Below are positions 55,446 through 64,000 of a DNA stretch of 64,000 nt, piece by piece. The stretch comes from Neurospora tetraspora (Eukaryota; Ascomycota; Sordariomycetes; Sordariales; Sordariaceae), in contig NW_026944387.1 of NCBI RefSeq assembly GCF_033439725.1, positions 186,001 to 250,000 on the forward strand, read 5' to 3'. The notes beneath the pieces were generated by a model. It saw only the letters and a program-made list of their open reading frames with translations. It had not been told where the DNA came from and ran no database searches. Numbering within the stretch: position 1 is the first letter of the stretch; the number at the start of each line of letters is the position of its first letter. Position numbers and translations under genes: made by a program.

Positions 55446-56979
55446 ATGTCGACTTCAGTGAACGTGAACGGCATTGAGTTCCAGCCGAGGCTGCTCATCA
55501 ACGGCGAGGTAGGTGCTCCTGTCACACCCAGATGACCGAGTGAGGCTAACAACATCCAACTGCCAGTTCGTCGAAGCCTCCGACAAGGGCACCTTCAACG
55601 TCATCAACCCGGCCACCGGCGAGATCTCGTGCAAGGTCCCCGAAGCCACCGAAGACGACACCAACCGCGCCGCCGCTGCCGCAAAGGCCGCTCAACCAGC
55701 ATGGGCCGCCCTCGACCCTACCAAGCGCGGTGCCTACCTCAAGAAGCTCGCCGCCTTGCTCCGTGAGCACAAGTCGACTCTCGCCCACCTCGAGGCCATC
55801 TCCATGGGCGTGCCCGTCAGCCACTACATCCACGCCGACATGGGCGCCGACGAGCTCGACTACTTCTCCGAAGCGTGGCCGCATATCCAAGGCCAATCCA
55901 GCGTCAACACGCCCGGCTACGTGGCCATGACTTTCCGCCAGCCCTTCGGCGTTGTCGCTTGCATCATCCCCTGGAACGTGCCCGTCTACTTCTTCGCCGC
56001 CAAGGCCGCCGCCGCTTTGATCACTGGCAACACCGTGGTCCTCAAGTCTTCCGAGAAGGCGCCCCTCGCCGTCGCCTACGCCGCGGAGCTGATCACCAAA
56101 GCCGGTTTCCCGCCCGGCGTCTTCAACGTCCTCTCCGGCCACGGCCTCCCCTCCGGTCGCTGCCTCGCCCGCCACATGGACGTGCGCGCCCTCTCCTTCA
56201 CCGGCTCCTCCCGCACCGGCAAGCTGATCCAGGAGGAAGCGGCCAAGACCAACCTCAAGAGCGTCACACTCGAACTAGGCGGCAAGTCCCCCGCCATCGT
56301 CTTCGACGACGCCAACATCGAGCAAGCGCTGTCAGCAACCATGATGTCCATCCTCGTCAACTCCGGCCAAGTCTGCATGGCCAACTCGCGCGTATACGTC
56401 CAGAAGAGCGTAGCGCCCAAGTTCATCGAGGCCTTCACCCAGCGGATGGCGGCCGTTCGCGGCGGTAACCCCCTAGACCCGCAAACGCAAATGGGTCCCC
56501 AAGCGGACGAGGTCCAGTACAAGAACATTATGTCCTACATCGAAGAAGGCAAGAAGAACGGCACGCTGGCCGTGGGCGGCAACGGCAAGTTGGACGAGAC
56601 AAAGGGGTACTTTGTCGAGCCGACGGTGTTCCTTAACACGCCTGAGGACGCCAAGATCATGAAGGAGGAGATCTTCGGTCCGGTGCTGAACATCAATACG
56701 TTTGAGACCGAGGAGGAGGTGATTGCCAAGGCGAACGATACCGAGTTTGGACTGTACGCGGCCGTGTTTACGAATGATATTAGTAGGGCGATGAGGATGG
56801 CGAAGGCGCTGGAGAGCGGGTATGTCAGTATTAATTGCTCGAGTCCCACGATGGGGAGGGATTTGCCGTTTGGTGGGTATAAGGGCAGTGGGCAGGGGCG
56901 CGAGGGGAGGTTGTACAGTATGGATCACTTTTTGGAGGTTAAGAGTGTTATTATAAAGTTGGATGAGGCCAAGTTGTAG
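55446..56979 (+). CDS. Aldehyde dehydrogenase (salicylaldehyde/vanillin-type)
   Basis: NAD(P)-dependent oxidation of an aldehyde to the acid, cytosolic. Exon 1 55446-55508 (21 codons, MSTSVNVNGIEFQPRLLING), intron 55509-55566 (GTAGGT, CCAG), exon 2 55567-56979; total 491 residues. Visible motifs: IIPWNVPVYFFAAKAAAALI, TGNTVVLKSSEKAP, SFTGSSRTGK, catalytic general base in LELGGKSPAIVFDD, nucleophile in NSGQVCMANSR, EEIFGPVLNINTFETEEEV, FGLYAAVFTND and PFGGYKGSGQGREG. All active-site residues are present and the length is normal, so this member of the neighbourhood looks functional. Its divergent partner (decarboxylase type) and the nearby salicylate-hydroxylase-type gene suggest an aromatic aldehyde substrate; that is inference. 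Confidence 0.92.
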
Positions 56980-57174
56980 AGGAAAGAGGGTGGGGGTGAT
57001 ACTTATGCCAACGGGAAGGAAAATGATAATGGGAAGATGTTTGGATGAACGGCCGTCTTTGTCGGGATGTCATTGCCCGAGATGCGCTTTGACCAGGCGA
57101 TGTGAATAAGTGTTCTTGCGCTATCAGATACTGCCCCACTCTGCCGCACTTACAGCACCTCTTCTGTTAAGAAT

Positions 57175-57495
57175 CTAACTGGACACCCTCTTCACCTCTT
57201 CAGCATGCACCACCTCTTCGCCCTTCTTCTCCGAATTGACACTGTCCGACTCGTTTGCAACACCACCGCGACCAACACACACATACTTGCGGAACTTCCT
57301 CGCCGGTAACCGCGCCTCGAACATCTGGTCAATTTCCTCCAAAGTACGACCCTTGACTTCAGGCAGGTAGAAGTACACCCAGAGACTGCATCATCGTTAG
57401 CGCATCGTTCACTAACCGGGAGACAAACAGACACAGACCGGGAACACTCACGCAGAAATCCAGCACGATGGCGTCCAGATATACCCATACTTCGG
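57175..57495 (-). pseudogene. MFS sugar transporter, 3' remnant
   Basis: Only the end of a transporter survives. Exon piece from about 57495 to 57453 (GPKYGYIWTPSCWISA), intron 57452-57386 (GTGAGT donor, GATGCAG acceptor), then 57385-57175: LWVYFYLPEVKGRTLEEIDQMFEARLPARKFRKYVCVG followed by a polar tail and stop (PEVKGRTLEEIDxMF is the sugar-porter signature after the last transmembrane helix). The remaining eleven or so helices are missing: right of about 57495 the sequence switches abruptly to P450 coding DNA on the opposite strand. The splice sites and reading frame of the remnant are undamaged, so the loss is probably recent. Confidence 0.8.
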
Positions 57496-58229
57496 CCCCC
57501 GACGCCATGCTCAAAGCCCAATCCGAACTCGACCGCGTCATTGGCCCCCTTTGCCGCTCGCCGCACTGGGACGACGCCCCCAACTTGCCGTACCTAAACG
57601 CCTACGTGAAAGAAGTCCTCCGCTGGCGCTCCGTAGCCAACATCGGCGGCCAACCGCACTCCAACACTTCACCGGACTGTTACCACGGCTACTACATCCC
57701 GCCGCATAGCTGGGTGCAGGGGAACGTGTGGGCAATCCACCACCACGAGCGCGAATTCCCGGATCCCGATCGCTTCTACCCCGATCGCTACCTCCCTGGT
57801 AATGACCACCACCGTCCCTTCCCGGGCGAAAAGGGGTACATGACCTTTGGCTGGGGCCGGCGGGTCTGTTCCGGGCAGGCGCTGGCGGAACAGGGGACTT
57901 GGATCACTGTTGCGCGCTTACTCTGGGCTTTCACGATAAGGAAGTACAGAGACCCGGAAACAGGAGCGGAGGAGGAGGTGGATATCTTTGCTTATACGAA
58001 TGGGCTGAATATGCGGCCGCAGCCTTTCCGGTGTGAGATTGTGGCTAGGAGTGAGGAGGTGAGAAGCACGGTGGTGAGGGAGGGGGAGCAGGCGTTGAGG
58101 GACTTGAAGGTGCTGGAGGGGGAGAGTAGGTATAGGATGTCAACGTTTTATCAGCAGAAGAAGAGAGAGGTGGCGGAGATGCCGGAGTTCGATGAGAAGG
58201 GGAATATTAAGATGGTCAAGGTCAAGTGA
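57468..58229 (+). pseudogene. Cytochrome P450, 3' half remnant
   Basis: An open frame of 253 residues from an ATG at 57468, but homology starts only at about 57498 (PDAMLKAQSELDRVIG, the J-helix region). It continues with LPYLNAYVKEVLRWRSVA (K-helix ExxR), HSWVQGNVWAIHHHE, FPDPDRFYPDRYLPGN, and the haem loop MTFGWGRRVCSGQALAEQG with the axial cysteine, then a normal C-terminus. The first half (membrane anchor, B-C region, I-helix) is missing; a full P450 has about 500 residues. The first ten residues are translated from antisense transporter sequence, so a chimeric protein is possible but would not bind oxygen normally. It retains intact codons and no stops. Confidence 0.82.
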
Positions 58230-58428
58230 GGGACGTCTGTTGATGTTTCGGACTTGGTGTAGGCAGCTACTTGCTGCGACCAGGACGTCGGCTGGTGGGC
58301 GGTCTATGCATATGGCAGAAGTTGTTGTTAATGAAGCCCATCGCCAAAATAATCAGGGGTTTGTTTACAGGGTGTGGATCCTCGTCACCGACCTCGGGAA
58401 AAAAACTTGCAAAAAAAAAGGATCTGGT
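58230..58428. other. Short intergenic stretch
   Basis: 3' flank of the P450 remnant up to the tRNA gene; contains an A-run (58411-58419) that, on the minus strand, forms a T-run just after tRNA-Asp and could be its Pol III terminator. Confidence 0.55.
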
Positions 58429-58521
58429 CTCTCCCGCCGGGAATTGAACCCGGGTCTCGAGCGAATCGAACTGATGTTCAAGCTTGACAAGCTCACATAC
58501 TGACCACTATACTACGGAAGA
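58429..58521 (-). tRNA. tRNA-Asp(GTC) with intron
   Basis: Minus strand: acceptor stem TCTTCCG/CGGGAGA (one T-G pair), D-arm GTATAGTGGTCAGTAT, anticodon stem TGAGC/GCTCG, anticodon GTC in loop TTGTCA, T-arm CCGGGTTCAATTCCCGG, discriminator G. A 21-nt intron (AGCTTGAACATCAGTTCGATT) lies one base 3' of the anticodon. No CCA encoded. A T-run follows downstream. It is a cognate of the amino acid used by the AspRS fusion 10 kb away, though any link is coincidental. Confidence 0.93.
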
Positions 58522-59600
58522 TTCACAGTTGTTGAGCAACTGTCGTAGCTGATTGATGGAAACGGTTCTCGTAGCTACTGCTTATAATCGCATGCACATT
58601 CTTGGTGTTTTGCAGCACCATTTTGGCAACACCAAAACTCAGTGCGGACACTCTGTGATAGTTCGACAGTAATGCATTACCACTTCTCCGATTCTTGCGT
58701 AGGAGTAGGGAGGTCTCTGAATTCAATTGCGGATTGACGTGCAGTTGCACATGACTGGCTATCACGCTGCTACGGCGGCCGGAATTGAGCGCATCCCCTT
58801 GGTCAACGCCGTTGCATCGTGAAAGCCAGATGACTATTGGGAACGCGGGATGTGAACCGTCAATGAGACTGAATGAATGTCCAAGTATTGAAATTTGCGG
58901 TGAAATACTCACTCCTATTGCTTTCACGTACCGAACAGTCCATTCGTTCGTTGCACTTTGTCTTTGACCCCCTCACTACCTACCCCTGCCCATAGGACCT
59001 CACCCATCCGCCACCTTTCTATCAGGGATGAGGGGAAGGCTCGGCAGAATCGGATCTTCCAAGATGCAACCATCATAGATAGGCTGAATGAAATGCTCAT
59101 GCTGCCGGAACCCAACGATGATTAGCGTCGTAGGACCAAGTGTTTCCAGTTCGGAACAGGATTCCGCTTTGGGACAATGAACAATCCCCCTCGTTGTCTC
59201 TCATCAGTTCCAATCTTGGTCACAAAACTATTAAAAGAGATTATTGAGGCAAAGCGACGTTGAAATGCCTTTGAAGTCGGTATGTCTACGGTGCACCTGA
59301 TCACACAGTGAAGAGAGCTCTCAAGCCGGGAACCGGGTTGGGTTGGTTGTCTCTTCTGAACCTCTCAAGTCAAGCTCATCCATCAGTAAAGCCTGGAGAT
59401 GAGGATCTGCTTTGAAACGTTCAACAGCCACATAACTATGCTCTCCCGGTCATACTTGTAACCCCAATATCAAACCTCCTTTGTACCACCCAGAAGTCCG
59501 CTTCAGTCCCTCAGCAAGATCCCCAGAACTCCTCACCTCTCTCGGTCTCACTCACCTTACCACAACCATCCCATCACCACCAGACCAGACCGCCTTCACA
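58522..59600. other. Intergenic, no gene recognised
   Basis: About 1.1 kb between tRNA-Asp and the monooxygenase pseudogene. Short frames only. Confidence 0.45.
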
Positions 59601-61111
59601 ATGTCCTACCCCAAACCCCCTACCGGAATCAACGTAATCATCGTCGGCGCCGGTTTCGCCGGCCTCACCACCGCCATAGAATGCCACCGCCACGGCCACC
59701 ACGTCACCATCTACGAATCCTTCCCCACCCTCAAAGTCCTCGGGGATATAATCTCCTTCGGCGCCAACGGCGGACGCATCTTCGCCCGCTGGTCCGACGG
59801 GGCCATCGCCCGTCGCCTGCGCGAGTTGAGCATCGACTTATCGCAGTACGGATTCAGAATCCATAAATACGATACCGGGGAGGTGGTCTACCATCAACCC
59901 ACCCCGCCGCAGAACCCAGAGGCGCCGGTATTTAATGGACACAGGGGGGAGCTGCATCAGGTGGTTTTTGAGTATGCTAGGGATGAGTTGGGGATTGAGG
60001 TGAATTTGGGGAGGAGGGTTGAGGGGTATTTTGAGGATGAGGAAAAGGCGGGGATTGTGTTGGGTGATGGGGAGAGGGTGAGTTTGGATTCTTTCCAGTC
60101 ATTCGTCTTCGAAGTGCGGGTGTTTGGAGAGAGAAAGTATGCGGACTGACAAGTAATAGGTGACCGCGGATATCGTAATTGGCGCTGATGGCGTCCGCTC
60201 TAAAGCCCGCCAGTTGGTCCTCGGGTTCGAGGATAAGCCCAAGAGCAGCGGGTATGCCGTTTGGCGAGCTTGGTATGTCACACTTTCACTCTTCTCCCAT
60301 CATACATCAGCTAAACGCATCAGGTTCCCAAACACCGACATGATCCTTGACCCCCGAACCTCCGAATTCTGCTCAAACGGCGACACCTTCAACGGCTGGA
60401 TCGGTCCCGACGTGCACTTCCTCTTCAGCACCATCAAGAACGGTTCCGACTGCTGCTGGGTGCTCACCCACCGGGATGAGCACGACATTGACGAGTCATG
60501 GTCCTTCCCCGGCAAACTCGAAGACGTGTACAAAGTCCTGGAGGGGTGGGATCCCATTTGCAAGGCCATTGTGGAAAAGACCCCCTCGTTGGTGGATTGA
60601 AAGCTGGTCTATCGCGATCCGTTGCCGACGTGGGTGAGCAAGCATGCGAGGATTTTGCTGGTGGGAGATTCAGCGCATCCGTTTTTGCCGACTAGTGCCC
60701 AGGGCGCGACGCAGGCTATGGAGGATGGGGTTACCATTGCTGTTTGTTTGAGGAGGGCGGGGAAGGAGGGGGTGCAGGCTGCTGTGAGGACTCATCAGGA
60801 GATCAGGTGAGGACTTGAACTTCGTTTATTTGAAGGGTTGGATACTGACATTGTTGCGCAGATACGATCGGGTGAGAGTTGTGCAAAGGACTGGGGAGAC
60901 AACAAGGGATAGATGGCACAAGACTGATTGGGAAAAGGTCGCCAAAGACCCAAAGAGCATTGCCTTTCCTCGCGAGGACTGGATCCATCAGCATGATGCT
61001 GAGAAGCATGCCGAAGAGGTATTTGATGAGATCTTCAAGCGGTTTACTGGCCCGGAGAAGGAGCAAACCGAGCCATTGGTTCCCAAAGAGGAGTCGGTGG
61101 CAGTTGCGTGA
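59601..61111 (+). pseudogene. Salicylate-hydroxylase-type FAD monooxygenase with in-frame TGA
   Basis: Four exons: 59601-60077, 60160-60272, 60324-60806, 60862-61111, with GTGAGT, GTATGT and GTGAGG donors and AG acceptors; the total is 1,323 nt, exactly 441 codons. Motifs: VIIVGAGFAGLTTAIECHRH (FAD Rossmann), DIVIGADGVRSKARQL (DG motif), LLVGDSAHPFLPTSAQGATQAMED (FAD/ribityl). One codon breaks it: TGA at 60598-60600 (codon 289) in SLVD-stop-KLVYRDPLPTWV, where the family usually has tryptophan, so TGG to TGA by a single G-to-A change. All other splice sites and codons agree. The start at 59601 leaves 12 residues before the Rossmann strand; an in-frame Met at 59481 precedes it. Truncation would remove the flavin-closing motif and inactivate the enzyme. 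Confidence 0.85.
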
Positions 61112-61270
61112 CGGACGTGATGGCAACGGTGGCTTCCAGCAGGGACATTGTTACCAGATGTATGGCGCAGAAGGCTTCTTTTTGTTTGATGAACTTGAAC
61201 ACCATAAGTCTAAAGCGTGCAACTTCGACCTGCGTGATTCACGACGAAGTGACGGTGTTCGTCGCTTACC

Positions 61271-62980
61271 TTACTCTTTGCCACGGCGAACGGGAGTAGT
61301 AAGCACAACATTCAAAGGATCCTTCAGCCACAAATTCCAGCCCAACATATCCTTGGCCCAGTTCTTGCCCTTTTCATCAGCCAAGCTTATGTCGAAATTC
61401 CAAAGCATTCGAGCGAGAATGAGTCTCATCTCAACATTCGCAAGACTAAAAAGATGGCAATGTCAGTACAGCGAGAAACATCACGACACAACGAACATCA
61501 CTTACCTTTTCCCAATACAATCCCTCGGACCATAGGAGAACGGCTTCAGCGCATCTGCCTTATCCTTCTCAAAGACCGGATCCCGTTCTTCATCATCCAT
61601 CCACCGTTCCGGAACAAACTCATCCGGTTTTGCAAAGTTCCTTGAGCTGTGGGTCATCGCCACAGGCCAAATTTCCAGCGTAACCTGTCACCCTTCATCA
61701 TCAGCACTCGCTCTTTCATCAGTTCAAATGCAAAAAAAGCTGAACTCACCCCAGCAGGTACCCACCTCCCGCAAATCGTATCCCCCCCATCCTGACAAAC
61801 CCTCGGCATACTCAAGCTCGCCGGCGGCAACACCCTCATAGCCTCATTCAACACCGCCCCCAAGTATTTCGGTCTCCGGGCGCTCCACAAATCAATGTCC
61901 TCCTCCCTCTTAAACGTGCTCCTCACCTCCTTCGTCAGCTTCCTCTGCACATCCGGGTGTGCCGCCAACAAGAAAGCCGTAGCCGACAACGCCGTCGCCG
62001 TGCTCTCCGACCCCGCCAGCATGATTAACCGCATATTATACACAATCTCCTCCTTCGACACCTTCTTGAGTCCGCCTTCTCCCTCCGCGCGATGCATGGC
62101 ACCAACAAAGTCCAGCCGTGTAGCCGAGTCCTCTATCGCCAGCCTCTTTTCCACCTGCTTGGCAGCAAAGTCCTGCTGTTTCGAATGGGGCGCTGAGAGG
62201 CCGACTGCCCAACCGATCCACGCGGTTAATGACGGGGACGGACTGTACCACTTGACCATCATCCGCTTGCCGTACATGGTTGTTGTGTCGAAGACTGCTT
62301 GTACCCACGGATGCAGCCTCGAGTTTTCCAGACAGCCGAGCGGTTCGCCGAAGGAGAGGTCGCCTATGAGGTCGAAAATGACGCAGTTGAACCAGGCCAC
62401 GATGTCTAAAGTACCTCCAGGTCTGCCTTGGCATGTCATGTCCTTGAGCCTGCGGATGAATAGGTCGACGTGTTTTCTGATTACTGGCTCTTGTTCTTGC
62501 AGGCTCTTTGCACCAAATCCGTGTGCTAACACTTTCCGTACGCGCGTGTGCCCATCGCGATCCATGCCAAGCAAGGTCTGTCGCTGCATGAAGAAGAAGC
62601 CCTCGACGTCCGTTGGATTTTGCCCATTCCCTTGCTTGCGATGTCCACGGATGTCACGATATGCGTCTGGGTCGGTGTATGACAGAATGTTGGGCGCTAC
62701 GCGGAGGACAGGACCGTAGCGCTCGTGGAGATTATGCATGACGGTGTTAGAGCGGCCGCGGAGGTAGGTAATGGCGTAAGGGAGGTGGAAGGCGGCGTAG
62801 AGTCGAGGGCCGGGGTAGTGGCGAAGAGGGTGAAGGTAGAGGTTGTAGAGAGGGTGGAAGATGAGAAGGCATATGACCTGCCTGTTCATTAACCGGTGTT
62901 GTGGAGGGAAATAGAGACGTTGGACTTACTACTGCTATCAGCATCACGGGGAGGGAAAGGAAGTCGAAAACATCTTTCAT
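61271..62980 (-). CDS. Cytochrome P450, complete
   Basis: Complete microsomal P450 of 510 residues in four exons: 62980-62930, 62877-61750, 61684-61506, 61445-61271, with GTAAGT/GTGAGT donors, AG acceptors and matching phases. Membrane anchor MKDVFDFLSLPVMLIAVVIC, then LHPLRHYPGPRLYAAFHLPY, YGPVLRVAPNILSYTDPDAY, C-helix region GMDRDGHTRVRKVLAHGFG, I-helix LIMLAGSESTATALS with the acid-Thr-like pair replaced by ES-T, K-helix NEAMRVLPP (ExxR), PERW (FVPERWMDD), haem loop FSYGPRDCIGKSLANVEMRL with the axial Cys, and a normal C-terminus. It resembles fungal CYPs of secondary metabolism (isotrichodermin-hydroxylase-like layout). It is convergent with the monooxygenase pseudogene, 159 bp between stops. 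Apparently functional. Confidence 0.92.
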
Positions 62981-63180
62981 CTTGACGCCGCGGTTGTTCA
63001 AGACAACCCGAAAATCTGCTGGAACAAGTAGCCCTTGCAACTTTAAGGAATACAAGAAGGATGAAATGATGACCGTTTTCCGCGTTCTTACCTCCTAGTA
63101 TAGAAGTTACGAAGTTGACAGCTCGCCATGTCTTATACCGTCTAGAGCTCCCATGTAGCTCGATTTCCCCTCCCGCCATC

Positions 63181-63354
63181 TACCGCAAAATTTCACTCAT
63201 AACGGAGATGCTTTGTGGATCATGCTAGGATTATGAGCCAATCCAGTTGGCAAGATGTTGCATATGTACCTAGCTGAGAGAGAGCTAAAACCGCCCGCAT
63301 AGGGCGTGTCCTTTCCTAAAAGAGCATCTCCGTAATGAGTGAAAAAAAGCGGTA
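63181..63354. mobile_element. Short MITE-like inverted repeat at TA
   Basis: Arms of about 34 bp: left 63183-63213 begins CCGCAAAATTTCACTCATAA and continues CGGAGATGCT; right arm 63322-63352 is its reverse complement with few mismatches (CCGCTTTTTTTCACTCATTA). The 170-bp unit is flanked by TA on both sides, as Tc1/mariner-type elements are. No coding capacity. Confidence 0.65.
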
Positions 63355-63488
63355 GACCGTCATGTTTGTTCTTGTCGAAGCTTGATCAGTCGCGACATGG
63401 AGACCGCTTTTGTACTGTATTAGAAGTGTGGTGTTTGGTGACTCGTCACACAGCTGAGAATATCCCAGCATGGATATCAACGCTAGCC

Positions 63489-63783
63489 AGATGGGCTCGC
63501 CCGGACAGAAAAGCTGAGACCTTTTTTGCCGATCACCCGTTAAGATTTGGCATACAGCAGTGTACAATACTGGTTTGGTTGTTAGCTCGAGACCTCTGGT
63601 CAACTTTCCTAGGCGTTTATATATCTAATTGATCCGTTTCGTTCCACAACCAAAGCGTGATCTTACCTTGCATATGCTATTTTGAAAAGTTGATATGCCA
63701 TATTGAATCTTGTTAATGCCTTTCCGATCCGTACCTAGCCATTTTGTAAAAGGTCTCAGCTTTTTTGTCCTGGACGAGATGGG
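63489..63783. mobile_element. Possible inverted-repeat element, about 281 bp
   Basis: Inverted arms GGACAGAAAAGCTGAGACC (63503-63521) and the reverse complement of GGACAAAAAAGCTGAGACC (63752-63770). The unit lies between direct repeats AGATGGG (63489-63495 and 63777-63783), a possible 7-bp target duplication. The outermost bases of the arms match less well, so the exact ends are uncertain. Confidence 0.5.
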
Positions 63784-64000
63784 GTTTCTAGCTCAGAGGT
63801 AGTTGTAGAAAAGAAACTAGAGGGTATGTGGAGTTACCAGTTCCCCTGTTTGAGTATTCCGGAATAGAGATTCCCTCCTGGAGCAATAACGTTGGGACCG
63901 AGTGCCCCAGGTATGCCTTCTCATTCTCGAAGGCATTCAGAGTCATCACACCAGTTGCAATACCGGCCACTCCCTCCTCTTCTCTCTCAACTCGCTCATC

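Larger units (their letters stand above)
62981..64000. other. Right-edge region with two short inverted-repeat elements, no gene
   Basis: Upstream of the P450. Besides the two inverted-repeat elements listed separately no coding feature was recognised up to the window end. Confidence 0.45.

Noticed and set aside
58411-58436. tRNA-Asp next to AspRS fusion considered as a functional unit
   Set aside because: They are 10 kb apart with many genes between; nuclear tRNA genes are dispersed, so there is no reason to link them.

Overview
The window is nuclear DNA of a filamentous ascomycete, most likely a sordariomycete of the Neurospora/Sordaria kind. The evidence is short (about 50-180 nt) GT-AG introns in most protein genes, C-ending codon use, intron-containing nuclear tRNA genes, typical fungal families (P450s, FAD monooxygenases, DUF1996, a sterol-aspartylation AspRS fusion), and a retrotransposon turned into extremely AT/TpA-rich sequence in the way repeat-induced point mutation (RIP) does. 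No prokaryotic features were seen.

Layout. 1-1.2 kb: 5' part of a P450 running off the left edge. 4.4 kb: tRNA-Pro. 8.5-10.1 kb: intact FAD monooxygenase. 10.7-11.7 kb: secreted two-domain protein cut by an in-frame TAA. 15.14-21.12 kb: a Copia-type LTR retrotransposon, RIP-degraded, with a 5-bp target duplication, carrying a later 476-bp inverted-repeat element with its own 8-bp duplication. 22.0-23.06 kb: a tiny two-exon CxxC protein gene next to a 702-bp inverted-repeat element, also with an 8-bp duplication. 24-26 kb: ankyrin protein. 28.5-32.7 kb: DUF1996 protein, M20-type amidohydrolase, Nudix hydrolase. 33.6-40.8 kb: four paralogous secreted cysteine-containing proteins in orientations + - - +; three share a core promoter block and one is broken by an in-frame TAA. 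42.5-44.2 kb: secreted PLC-like phosphodiesterase. 45.6-51.2 kb: a divergent pair, AspRS-DUF2156 fusion (ergosteryl-aspartate synthase type, ErdS) and an HSL-type alpha/beta hydrolase that fits its partner hydrolase (ErdH). 51.8-53.1 kb: Gal80-like oxidoreductase. 53.2-63 kb: what looks like a decaying catabolic or secondary-metabolism neighbourhood: a dihydroxybenzoate-decarboxylase-type amidohydrolase with a frameshift, an intact aldehyde dehydrogenase, fused 3' remnants of a sugar transporter and a P450, tRNA-Asp, a salicylate-hydroxylase-type monooxygenase with one in-frame TGA, and an intact P450. 63.2-63.8 kb: two short inverted-repeat elements.

How genes work together. The clearest functional unit is the ErdS/ErdH pair: one enzyme would use Asp-tRNA to put aspartate on ergosterol, the other would remove it. 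The decarboxylase, aldehyde dehydrogenase, monooxygenase and P450s at 53-63 kb suggest oxidation of an aromatic compound (aldehyde to acid, hydroxylation, decarboxylation), but three of its members are broken. The four secreted paralogues look like a locally amplified, probably co-regulated family of unknown function.

Exon boundaries were derived by hand from splice motifs, reading phase and family resemblance; no database search was run.
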